This document shows positions 8,546 through 15,987 of a stretch of 64,000 nucleotides of DNA, one piece after another. Position numbers and translations under genes: made by a program. The first letter of the stretch is position 1; the number at the start of each line of letters is the position of its first letter. The DNA is from Variovorax ginsengisoli (GTDB lineage: Bacteria > Pseudomonadota > Gammaproteobacteria > Burkholderiales > Burkholderiaceae_C): positions 1 to 64,000 of the forward strand of contig NZ_JAUJZH010000018.1 in assembly GCF_030486595.1 (NCBI RefSeq), read 5' to 3'. The notes under the pieces are model-generated. The model had not been told where the DNA came from. It was given only the letters and a program-made list of their open reading frames with translations, and did not search any database.

Positions 8546-10608
8546 GCGCCGTTCTCGCGCCCGAACTCGAACTGCCGACGCTGGAAGTGCGCAACCTGCA
8601 GACGCGCTTCCACACCCGCGCCGGCGTGCTGCCGGTAGTCGACGGCGTGTCGTTCACGCTGGGCCGCGGCAAGGTGCTGGGGCTGGTCGGCGAGTCGGGC
8701 TCCGGCAAGTCGGTGACCGGCTTCTCGATCATGGGCCTGGTCGATCCGCCGGGCCGGGTGGAGGGCGGCCAGGTGCTGTTCCAGGGCCGCGACCTGACCC
8801 AGCTGGCGGCTGGCGAACGGCGCGCGCTGCGGGGCAACCGCATCGCGATGATCTTCCAGGACCCGATGGCCACGCTCAACCCGGTGCTGCGGGTCGACAC
8901 GCAGATGATCGAGGCGGTGCAGGCGCACCGGCGGGTCTCGGCGGAGGAGGCGCGCCGCCATGCCCGCGACACGCTGGGGCGGATGGGCATCCCGAGCCCG
9001 GACGAGCGGCTGCGCGCCTACCCGCACCAGCTCTCGGGCGGCATGCGCCAGCGGGTGGCGATCGCCATCGCGATGCTGCACGGCCCCGACCTGATCATCG
9101 CGGACGAGCCGACCACGGCGCTGGACGTGACGATCCAGGCGCAGATCCTCTCCGAAGTGCAGAAGCTGGTGCGCGACACCGGCACTTCGCTGATCTGGAT
9201 CAGCCACGACCTGTCGGTGGTGGCGGGGCTGGCCGACGAGATCGCCGTGATGTACGCGGGGCGCATCGTCGAACACGGCACGGTGGACGACGTGCTCGAC
9301 CATCCCCGCCATCCGTACACCCGCGGCCTGATCGACAGCCTGCCCGGCGCCAACGCGCGCGGCGCGCGGCTGCGGCAGATCCAGGGCATGACGCCAAGCC
9401 TGCTGAACATGCCGGTCGGCTGCGCCTTCGCGCCGCGCTGCCCCCATGCGGACGCGGCCTGCGAAGCACGCCCGGAGATCTCGCGGCCGCGCCACGAGGC
9501 ACCCTGGCACCAGGTACGCTGTTTCCATCCGCAGCAGGGCAGGCCGGCGGCGCCGGCAGCGCCGCGCCCGCCAGCGGCGCCGCGGGCGCCGGCGGCCAAC
9601 GACCAGGCGCCACCGCTGATCGCGCTGCGGCAGGTCGCGCAGCGCTTCGGCGCCACGCCGCCGCCCGGTGTGGTCGGGCGCGCGCTGCGCAGCGTCGGCT
9701 GGAACCGGCCGCCGGTCGTCACGCATGCGGTCGACGGCGTCGACCTGTCGGTGCGGCCCGGCGAAGTGGTCGGTCTGGTCGGCGAATCCGGCTGCGGCAA
9801 GTCGACCCTGGGCCGCATCGCGGCCGGCCTGCTCAGGCCCACCGAAGGCGAGGTGATCGTGGGCGGCACGCCGGCCGCGGACTTCACGCCGGCCGAGCAG
9901 CTGGCCGCGCGGCTGCGCATCCAGATGGTGTTCCAGGACCCGTATGCGAGCCTGAACCCGCGGCTGCGGGTCTCGCGCATCGTCGGCGAGGCCGCCTTGC
10001 TGCATGGCCTGACCGACGCCGCCGGGCTGGACGACTACGTCTGCGCCCAGTTGCAGCGCGCCGGGCTCGACCCCGCGCTGCGCCACCGCTACCCGCATCA
10101 GTTCAGCGGCGGCCAGCGCCAGCGCATCGGCATCGCCCGCGCGCTGGCGGTGCAGCCGTCGATGCTGGTGAGCGACGAGGCGGTGGCGGCGCTGGACGTG
10201 TCGATCCAGGCCCAGATCCTGAACCTCTTCATGGACCTGCGCGACCAGCTGGGCCTGGCCTATCTGTTCATCAGCCATGATCTTGGCGTGATCGAGCACC
10301 TGTGCGACCGCGTGGCCGTGATGTACCTCGGCCGGGTGGTCGAGAGCGCGCCGGTGGCCGAGCTGTTCGCGCGGCCCGCGCATCCCTACACTCAGGCGCT
10401 GCTGGCCGAGATCCCGAGCATCGAGGCGCGCGGCGCGCGCTTCAGCGCGATCCGCGGCGAGATTCCGAGCCCGATCGCGCCGCCGTCGGGCTGCCACTTC
10501 CATCCACGCTGTCCGCAGGCGATGCCGCGCTGCCGCACCGAGACGCCGCGGCTGCGCGGCATCGCCATCCATCACGCGAGCGCGTGCCATCTGCACGACG
10601 CCCACTGA
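8542..10608 (+). CDS. Fused double ATP-binding subunit of peptide-type ABC transporter (DppD-DppF)
   Basis: A 688-residue protein carrying two complete ABC ATPases, which many transporters encode separately. Domain 1 (about residues 10-325) has Walker A GESGSGKS, signature LSGGMRQR and Walker B LIIADEPTTALD. Domain 2 (about 355-685) has GESGCGKS, FSGGQRQR and MLVSDEAVAALD. Each domain ends with the oligopeptide/dipeptide C-terminal Cys-rich segment (FAPRCPHADAAC and FHPRCPQAMPRC). The halves are joined by an Ala/Pro-rich linker around residues 330-355. Single-chain DppDF fusions are known. It powers the two permeases encoded just upstream. Confidence 0.93.
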   Translation: MSAVLAPELELPTLEVRNLQTRFHTRAGVLPVVDGVSFTLGRGKVLGLVGESGSGKSVTGFSIMGLVDPPGRVEGGQVLFQGRDLTQLAAGERRALRGNRIAMIFQDPMATLNPVLRVDTQMIEAVQAHRRVSAEEARRHARDTLGRMGIPSPDERLRAYPHQLSGGMRQRVAIAIAMLHGPDLIIADEPTTALDVTIQAQILSEVQKLVRDTGTSLIWISHDLSVVAGLADEIAVMYAGRIVEHGTVDDVLDHPRHPYTRGLIDSLPGANARGARLRQIQGMTPSLLNMPVGCAFAPRCPHADAACEARPEISRPRHEAPWHQVRCFHPQQGRPAAPAAPRPPAAPRAPAANDQAPPLIALRQVAQRFGATPPPGVVGRALRSVGWNRPPVVTHAVDGVDLSVRPGEVVGLVGESGCGKSTLGRIAAGLLRPTEGEVIVGGTPAADFTPAEQLAARLRIQMVFQDPYASLNPRLRVSRIVGEAALLHGLTDAAGLDDYVCAQLQRAGLDPALRHRYPHQFSGGQRQRIGIARALAVQPSMLVSDEAVAALDVSIQAQILNLFMDLRDQLGLAYLFISHDLGVIEHLCDRVAVMYLGRVVESAPVAELFARPAHPYTQALLAEIPSIEARGARFSAIRGEIPSPIAPPSGCHFHPRCPQAMPRCRTETPRLRGIAIHHASACHLHDAH

Positions 10609-10644
10609 GTCCCTGCTTCACTTGTCCTTCCTGAGGGTATCCAC

Positions 10645-12210
10645 ATGAACCGCCTGCTTCCCATCGTTGCCGCCGCGCTGCTCGCCAGCGGCGTCGCCGC
10701 GTCCGCCCAGACGCTGTCCATCGGCTTCGCCGACCCGATCTCATCGGTCGACCCGGAGCTCAACAACCATGCGGGCGACCGTTCGCTGGCGTTGCATTTC
10801 TGGGACTCGATCATCAATTCGCGCGACGGCGGCAAGCTGGAGCCCGCACTGGCATCGAGCTGGAAGGCGCTCGACGACAAGACCTGGGAATTCAAGCTGC
10901 GCACCGACATCAAGTGGCAGGACGGGTCGCCCTTCACGGCCGACGACATCGTGTTCTCGTTCCAGCGCGCACGCAGCGTGCCGGGCAGCGTGGCTTCGTA
11001 TTCGGGCGCGCTGCGCACGGTCGAGTCGGTCACTGCCAAGGACCCGGCCACGCTGATCGTCAAGACCAACACGCCCAACCCGATGCTGCCGCTGGACATC
11101 GCGTCGATCTACGTCGTGAGCAAGCATGTTGGCGAGAAGTCCAGGACCGAGGACTACAACGCCGGCCGCGCCGTGGTCGGCTCGGGCCCCTACAAGTTCA
11201 TCTCCTACGTGCCCGGCGACCGCACGGTGTTCGAGCGCAATCCGGGGTACTACGGGCCGAAGCCGCTGTGGGAGAAGGTCAACTACCGCTTCATCAGCAA
11301 CGGCGCGGCACGCACGGCGGCACTGCTGGCCGGCGACGTCGACGTGATCGACAAGGTCGCGGTGACCGACGTGGAGAAGCTGCGCAAGGACCCGAAGGTC
11401 AGCGTCTACACCTACCCTGGCCTGCGCGTGCTGCTGCTGCAGCCGAACTTCAAGGCCGGGTCGAACGAATTCATCACCGACAACGCGGGCAAGCCGCTCG
11501 AGAAGAACCCGCTGCTCGACGTCAGGGTTCGCCAGGCGCTGTCGCTGGCCATCAACCGCAAGGCGATCGTCGACCGCATCCTGCAGGGCACCGTGACCGA
11601 GGCCAACCAGTGGATGCCCAAGGGCAGCTTCGGCTACAACCCCGAGGTGCCGGCAATCCCCTACAACATCGAGCAGGCCAAGAAGCTGCTGGCCGAGGCG
11701 GGCTTCCCGCAGGGCTTCCAGATCGCGATCCACGTGCCGGGCGACCGCTATCCGCAGGCGCCCGAGACGGTGCAGGCCGTGGCGCAGTTCTGGAGCCGCA
11801 TTGGCGTGAAGACCAAGGTCGAGGTGGTGCCCTGGTCGGTGTATTCGAGCCGGGCCACCAAGAACGAGTACGCGGTCAGCGTGATCGCCTGGGGCAACGG
11901 CACCGGCGAGGCCGGCTACGGCCTGCTGCAGACCCTGGCAACGCCCGACGCCAAGCGCGGACGCGGCTCGAACAACTGGGGCGGCTACAGCAACGAGGCG
12001 GTCGACAAGGCGCTGGATGCAGCCACCGTCGAGTTCGATGCCAAGCGCCGCGAAGCCATCTTCCGCCATGCCGCCAAGCTGGTGACCGACGACGTGGGCC
12101 AGATCCCGCTCTACCACTACCAGAACATCTGGGCCGCGAAGAAGGGCCTGAAGGTCGTGCCGCTGCTGAGCGACCGAACCACCGCGATGCAGGTCACGCA
12201 AGTCAAGTGA
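10645..12210 (+). CDS. ABC transporter substrate-binding protein, family 5
   Basis: A 521-residue periplasmic solute-binding protein with a clear Sec signal peptide (MNRLLPIVAAALLASGVAASAQ). Family-5 motifs include the DxxTWEFKLRTDIKWQDGSPF region near residue 85 and DVRVRQALSLAINRKAIVD near 295. The family binds peptides, nickel complexes, opines or other oligomeric ligands and delivers them to Dpp/Opp-type permeases. It completes the importer encoded from 6666. Ligand cannot be deduced from the sequence. Confidence 0.92.
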   Translation: MNRLLPIVAAALLASGVAASAQTLSIGFADPISSVDPELNNHAGDRSLALHFWDSIINSRDGGKLEPALASSWKALDDKTWEFKLRTDIKWQDGSPFTADDIVFSFQRARSVPGSVASYSGALRTVESVTAKDPATLIVKTNTPNPMLPLDIASIYVVSKHVGEKSRTEDYNAGRAVVGSGPYKFISYVPGDRTVFERNPGYYGPKPLWEKVNYRFISNGAARTAALLAGDVDVIDKVAVTDVEKLRKDPKVSVYTYPGLRVLLLQPNFKAGSNEFITDNAGKPLEKNPLLDVRVRQALSLAINRKAIVDRILQGTVTEANQWMPKGSFGYNPEVPAIPYNIEQAKKLLAEAGFPQGFQIAIHVPGDRYPQAPETVQAVAQFWSRIGVKTKVEVVPWSVYSSRATKNEYAVSVIAWGNGTGEAGYGLLQTLATPDAKRGRGSNNWGGYSNEAVDKALDAATVEFDAKRREAIFRHAAKLVTDDVGQIPLYHYQNIWAAKKGLKVVPLLSDRTTAMQVTQVK

Positions 12211-12220
12211 AGGCCGGCGC

Positions 12221-13537
12221 ATGAGGCTCAGCATCACGCCCGGGGACGCGCTGATCGACGTGCCGCGGCGGATCGCGCTCGACGGCCTGGCGCCGGGCGA
12301 GCAGGTCGAGGTCGCCAGCTGCACGCTGCGCGGGGCGGGCGTGCCTTGGCGCGCGGCGGCGCGTTTCGTCGCCGATGCCGAAGGCACGGTCGATCTCTGG
12401 CGCGACGCGCCGGTCGCGGGCAGCTACCAGGGCGTGTCGGCGATGGGCCTGGTCTGGGCCCAGGTGCCGGACACGGCCGGTGCGCGCGAGCTTTTCGACG
12501 CCGAGCCGGCGGCGGCGCTCGCAACCGACATCCTCGCGCGGCGCGACGGCGACGCCCGACCGGTGCGCGGCGGCTTCGTGCAGCGCCTGGCCGCGGCAGG
12601 CGTGACGCGCCGCGAGGTTCGCGAAGAGGGCCTGGTCGGCACGCTGTTCCTGCCCGCCGGGCCCGGTCCGCATCCCGCCGTGATGATCCTCAACGGCTCG
12701 GGCGGCGGCATCAACGAGCCGCGTGCCGCGCTGTATGCCTCGCATGGCTACGCGGCCTTCGCGCTCGGCTACTTCAAGGCGCCGGGCCTGTCGGACTACA
12801 TCTCGGCCACCCGGCTCGAGTACTTCGAGACGGCGCTGGCCTGGATGCACCGCACGCTGAAGCCGCTGCAGGGCTTCGTCGCCCTCAGCGGCCAGTCGCG
12901 CGGCGGCGAACTGGTGCTGCTGCTCGGCACGCTGTTCCCGGCGTCGGTGTCGGCCGTTATCGGCTATGTGCCCGGCGCTGTGGTGCACTGCGCGCAGAAC
13001 GCCTGCGATCCGGCGCTCGGCCGCGAAGGCCCGGCCTGGATCTTCCGCGGCCGCCCGCTGCCGCATGTGTGGGAGAACAACCGCACCGCGACCTGGGCGC
13101 CCTGGGACGAAGGCCCCGAGCCGCGCCGCCATGCCGATGCGCTGCGGACGGCGCTGCAGGATCCGGAAGCAGTAGAACGCGCGCGCATCCCGGTGGAAAA
13201 GATCCGTGGCCCGGTGATGGTGCTGTCGGCCACCGACGACGGCTCCTGGCCGTCCAGCCTCTACGGCCGCATGGTGACCGAGCGGCTGGCGCAGTTCGGG
13301 CACCCGCATGCGGTGGCGCACCTGGACTTCGAGGGCGCGGGCCACTCGATCCTGTTCCCCTTCGTGCCGACCACGCAGCTCGGCTATGCCCACCCGGTGT
13401 CGGGCCGCCGCAGCACTTCGGGCGGCACGCCCGCCCACAACGCGCATGCGGACGAGGCTTCCTGGCAGGGCGTGCTGCGCTTCCTGCAGCAGGCCGTGGC
13501 CGCGCGCATCGCATCCCCTGGAGACACAAGCCCATGA
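12221..13537 (+). CDS. BAAT/acyl-CoA thioester hydrolase-like alpha/beta hydrolase
   Basis: A 438-residue two-domain protein. The N-terminal beta-sandwich (about residues 1-130) resembles the acyl-CoA thioester hydrolase/bile-acid-CoA acyltransferase N-domain. The C-terminal alpha/beta hydrolase domain has ILNGSGGGINEPRAALYASHGY and nucleophile S226 in GQSRGGE; GHSILFPF near the end supplies the likely His. Bacterial members usually have Ser or Cys at this site. It lies 10 bp after the binding-protein gene and overlaps the next gene by 4 bp, so it belongs to the uptake operon and probably cleaves an ester, thioester or amide in the imported compound. No N-terminal signal is evident, so it is probably cytoplasmic. 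Confidence 0.8.
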   Translation: MRLSITPGDALIDVPRRIALDGLAPGEQVEVASCTLRGAGVPWRAAARFVADAEGTVDLWRDAPVAGSYQGVSAMGLVWAQVPDTAGARELFDAEPAAALATDILARRDGDARPVRGGFVQRLAAAGVTRREVREEGLVGTLFLPAGPGPHPAVMILNGSGGGINEPRAALYASHGYAAFALGYFKAPGLSDYISATRLEYFETALAWMHRTLKPLQGFVALSGQSRGGELVLLLGTLFPASVSAVIGYVPGAVVHCAQNACDPALGREGPAWIFRGRPLPHVWENNRTATWAPWDEGPEPRRHADALRTALQDPEAVERARIPVEKIRGPVMVLSATDDGSWPSSLYGRMVTERLAQFGHPHAVAHLDFEGAGHSILFPFVPTTQLGYAHPVSGRRSTSGGTPAHNAHADEASWQGVLRFLQQAVAARIASPGDTSP

Positions 13538-14697
13538 CCGATTCGAATCCTTCCGTCGACCTGGTCGACGCCTCCGTGCCGCTCGCGGCAGGCAGCGCCA
13601 CGCATGCGGTGCGCCACCAGCGCCACAAGGTGGTGGCCGCAACGCAAGGCAGCTACGAGGCCCTGTTCGAAACCGAGCTCTCGGGCTCGCCGCTGGTGGA
13701 GCGGCTGCTTGTCGCCGACGCCATCGCGCGCAGTGCGGGCAGCGATGCGCTGCACGCGCACTACCGCGCGCGGCTCGATGCCCTGGCGCCGCTGAGCCCG
13801 GCGCAGCAGGCCGCGGCGGACGGCGCGGCGCCCGAAGCGCTGGGCCAGGACCCTCGCCTGCAGGCCGTGCTGCGCTTCGCCCGCACACTGACCGATCATC
13901 CGGTCGAAGGCGACCGCGAGGCGCTGCTGAAGCTGCCGGCGGCCGGACTGTCGACGCCGGAGGTCGTGGCGCTGGCCCAGCTGATCGCCTTCGTGGCCTA
14001 CCAGGTGCGGGTGGTCGCGGGCCTGCGGGCGCTGGCCGAACTCGGCGGCGACAGCGCGGCGCCGGCCGCGGACGAAGACCCGGCGCCGTTCGTGCATCCG
14101 GCGAACCTGCCGCCGCCCGGCGAGCCGCTGCGCATCAACGGCTACACCAGCGAGACGCTGGGCTGGAAGGCCTGGCTGCCGACCCTCGACCTCACGCAGG
14201 CATCGCCCGAGCAGGTGCGCGTCCTCGACAGCAGCCATCCGAAGGCGCGCAGCTCCGACTACTACCTGCTGCTGGTGCTGCAGCCGCGCATCCTGCAGGA
14301 GCGGGCCACGGTGTTCAACGCGATCATGTACGCGCCCGGCGGCCTGTCGCGCGCCGAGCGCGAGCTGGCGAGCGCGGTGGTCTCGCGTGTCAACGGCTGC
14401 GTCTACTGCGCCTCGGTGCACGCGCAGCGCTTCGAGCAACTGGCGCGGCGCAACGACGTCATCGCGCAGGTCTTCGAAGAGCCGGAGACGGCCGGCACCA
14501 CGGCGCGCGAGCGCGCGATCGTCCGGCTGGCGATCGCGCTCACCCGCGACCCGGCGGGATTCGGCGTGACCCAGCTGCAGGCGGTGCGCGCCGCCGGGCT
14601 CACGAACCTCGAGATCCTCGACACCCTCCACGCGGTCGCGATCTTTGCCTGGGCCAACCGGCTGATGCTCAACCTCGGCCAGCCGGTGTACAGCTGA
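13534..14697 (+). CDS. Two-domain CMD/alkylhydroperoxidase (AhpD-like) fusion protein
   Basis: A 387-residue protein made of two carboxymuconolactone-decarboxylase-type helical domains. The N-terminal half (about 1-175) has the fold's helices but no CxxC. The C-terminal half (about 200-385) has the AhpD redox motif CVYCASVHAQRF with C289, C292 and H296. From memory these halves correspond to two families (CMD 'Avi_7170' and alkylhydroperoxidase 'Avi_7169') that occur as neighbours beside Dpp-type importers. Here they are one chain. A peroxide- or disulfide-reducing role is likely for the C-terminal half. The start overlaps the hydrolase stop (ATGA). Confidence 0.82.
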   Translation: MTDSNPSVDLVDASVPLAAGSATHAVRHQRHKVVAATQGSYEALFETELSGSPLVERLLVADAIARSAGSDALHAHYRARLDALAPLSPAQQAAADGAAPEALGQDPRLQAVLRFARTLTDHPVEGDREALLKLPAAGLSTPEVVALAQLIAFVAYQVRVVAGLRALAELGGDSAAPAADEDPAPFVHPANLPPPGEPLRINGYTSETLGWKAWLPTLDLTQASPEQVRVLDSSHPKARSSDYYLLLVLQPRILQERATVFNAIMYAPGGLSRAERELASAVVSRVNGCVYCASVHAQRFEQLARRNDVIAQVFEEPETAGTTARERAIVRLAIALTRDPAGFGVTQLQAVRAAGLTNLEILDTLHAVAIFAWANRLMLNLGQPVYS

Positions 14698-14712
14698 TCG
14701 GCGCGGCGGCGC

Positions 14713-15255
14713 TCATCGGCCGGCGTCGCTGGCGGGCTTCTTCCCATCGGGCTGTGGTATCGACAGCGGTGTGACTTCGACCTGTGCCACGCCGTTTTCC
14801 CGCGAGATGCCGATCTCGCGCGCGGTGGCCGGGGAGAGGTCGACGATGCGGCCCTTCACGTAGGGGCCGCGATCCTGGATGGTGACCACCGCGCTGCGAC
14901 CGGTCTCCAGGTTGGTCACCTTCGCGGTGGTGCCGAGCGGCAGCGTCTTGCTGGCGGCGTTGTCGTCGCGCGGGTCCATCCGGCTGCCGTCCGCCATCTT
15001 GCGGCCGCTGAACTTGTCGGCATAGAAGGACGCCTTGCCGACCTGCTTGCTGCCGCTGCGGTCGAGGCCTGGTTTCGTTTCGGCGGGGCCTGGTTTCGGC
15101 GCCGGCTGGGTCGCTTGCGCGGCGGGCGCCGCGGGCTGTGCAGGCCGCTCTTGCGAGGTCGGAGCGCTTGCGCAGCCTGCCACCAGGCATCCGATGCAGG
15201 CCGCGGCCGCGAATCGCTGCGAGGGAACTCGCTGCGATGGAGTGCGCGTCGACAT
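14713..15255 (-). CDS. RlpA-like double-psi beta-barrel lipoprotein lacking the catalytic His
   Basis: A 180-residue lipoprotein: an N-terminal signal with lipobox LVAGC (C28 would be lipidated), an Ala/Pro/Gln-rich tether to about residue 70, then an RlpA-type double-psi beta-barrel (KASFYADKFSGRKMADGS, TLPLGTTAKVTN, IQDRGPYVKGRIVDLSPATA). Septal lytic transglycosylases of this family carry AAHKTLPLGT with an essential His; here it reads AASKTLPLGT (S102), while D128 of DRGP remains. There is no C-terminal SPOR domain. I infer an envelope protein that may bind peptidoglycan without RlpA-like lytic activity. It ends just after the convergent CMD gene. Confidence 0.85.
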   Translation of the reverse strand: MSTRTPSQRVPSQRFAAAACIGCLVAGCASAPTSQERPAQPAAPAAQATQPAPKPGPAETKPGLDRSGSKQVGKASFYADKFSGRKMADGSRMDPRDDNAASKTLPLGTTAKVTNLETGRSAVVTIQDRGPYVKGRIVDLSPATAREIGISRENGVAQVEVTPLSIPQPDGKKPASDAGR

Positions 15256-15275
15256 GGGGGCAGGCCCGATGGTCG

Positions 15276-15557
15276 CTACAGGTACTTGGCGCTGCCCGCG
15301 TCTTCGGAGCCGCTGGGCGCCAGCAGGTCCGCGTCGTCGAGCCGCCCCTGCAGGGCCGCGATGCCCTTGGCCGTGATCGCCAGCACCTGGGCCGCCTTCT
15401 GCATCTCCGCGCCGGAGCGAAGCTCCTCGGCCGGCGGAATGAAAGCGGTGACCAGGCCTGCGGCGCGAAGGACGCGCAGCTTGTCGATGTCCGAGGGTGC
15501 GAAGACTGTGAACGGCAGTTTCTCTTCAGCGACCTGGCGAAGAAACTCCATCGGCAT
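15276..15557 (-). CDS. Conserved hypothetical protein, 93 aa
   Basis: A 93-residue protein (MPMEFLRQVAEEKLPFTVFAP...) that I do not recognise as a characterised family, although the run LRVLRAAGLVTAFIPPAEE looks like a winged-helix or sensor-like segment and similar short proteins occur in Burkholderiales. It is soluble, without signal or membrane segment. The ATG at 15557 has GGGAGA upstream. It lies 20 bp upstream of the RlpA-like gene on the same strand, so the two probably share a transcript. Confidence 0.65.
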   Translation of the reverse strand: MPMEFLRQVAEEKLPFTVFAPSDIDKLRVLRAAGLVTAFIPPAEELRSGAEMQKAAQVLAITAKGIAALQGRLDDADLLAPSGSEDAGSAKYL

Positions 15558-15873
15558 GGTGTCTCCCTTCTGAAATCCTTGAATCTGGCAAGTGGACGAG
15601 TGAATTGTGGCCCCGCCGCCGAAGCTTCGAGGGCAGGAGGAGTCCGCCAACCCGGCGCCGCGCTGTCCGACTCCCGTCGGCGGCTGCCTACCGCACGCCG
15701 GCGCCTCTGCCCGCCCCGCGGCCTCAGCCATGATGCGGCGAAGCCGACCGAGCCTGCCGACCAGACACCCCGCGGCGACCCGCCGAGGGTCAAGCCTTGA
15801 ATGAACGCGCTGGTCTCCAAGACGCGGTCGCGTCCGACAGAAACGCACCGCGCGCTGCACCATATTTCACCCA
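15558..15873. other. Non-coding stretch upstream of the 93-aa gene
   Basis: About 316 bp with no convincing gene on either strand; short open frames here lack ribosome sites and recognisable sequence. It must contain the promoter of the 15557 gene on the reverse strand, but I see no good -10/-35 pair. At 15861-15866 a CATATT hexamer could be a forward -10 for the RNA described next. Confidence 0.4.
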
Positions 15874-15979
15874 GGTTCTCCGGGTGCGCCTCTCACGTAG
15901 GCAATGCAGCCTCTCGAAGGCAAACGCAGCATCTGCGAGAACCCGGGCCCGGCGGGGCGACTCGCCGGGCTTCTTCGTT
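15874..15979 (+). ncRNA. Candidate structured small RNA with intrinsic terminator
   Basis: GGTTCTC (15874-15880) pairs perfectly with GAGAACC (15937-15943). The enclosed segment holds two small hairpins built on the same repeated heptamer GCCTCTC: GCCT/AGGC at 15888-15902 and at 15909-15921. An intrinsic terminator follows at once. A CATATT -10-like hexamer at 15861-15866 would place the transcript start at about 15873-15874, exactly at the outer stem, although no good -35 is seen. The loops expose CCUCUC, which is complementary to Shine-Dalgarno sequences. No known riboswitch or 6S/SRP consensus fits. Expression and function are unproven. Confidence 0.35.
15947..15979 (+). terminator. Intrinsic terminator (forward strand)
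   Basis: GCCCGGCG (15947-15954) and CGCCGGGC (15963-15970) form a perfect 8-bp GC stem with an 8-nt loop, followed by TTCTTCGTT. On the reverse strand the downstream side is GC-rich, so it works best for a forward transcript, although no protein gene reads into it. This is the main reason for suspecting a small RNA here. Confidence 0.55.
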
Positions 15980-15987
15980 GTCGGCGC

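Noticed and set aside
8413..10605. Long reverse-strand open frame (730 codons) opposite the double ATPase
   Set aside because: It is antisense to a clear two-domain ABC ATPase; its translation is Arg/Ala/His-rich without family motifs, as expected from GC-rich third positions.
15840..15960. Glycine riboswitch, 6S RNA or SRP RNA in the 430-bp gap
   Set aside because: The conserved cores (glycine aptamer junctions, the SRP GGAAG tetraloop region, the 6S central bubble) are absent on both strands, and no glycine gene follows.
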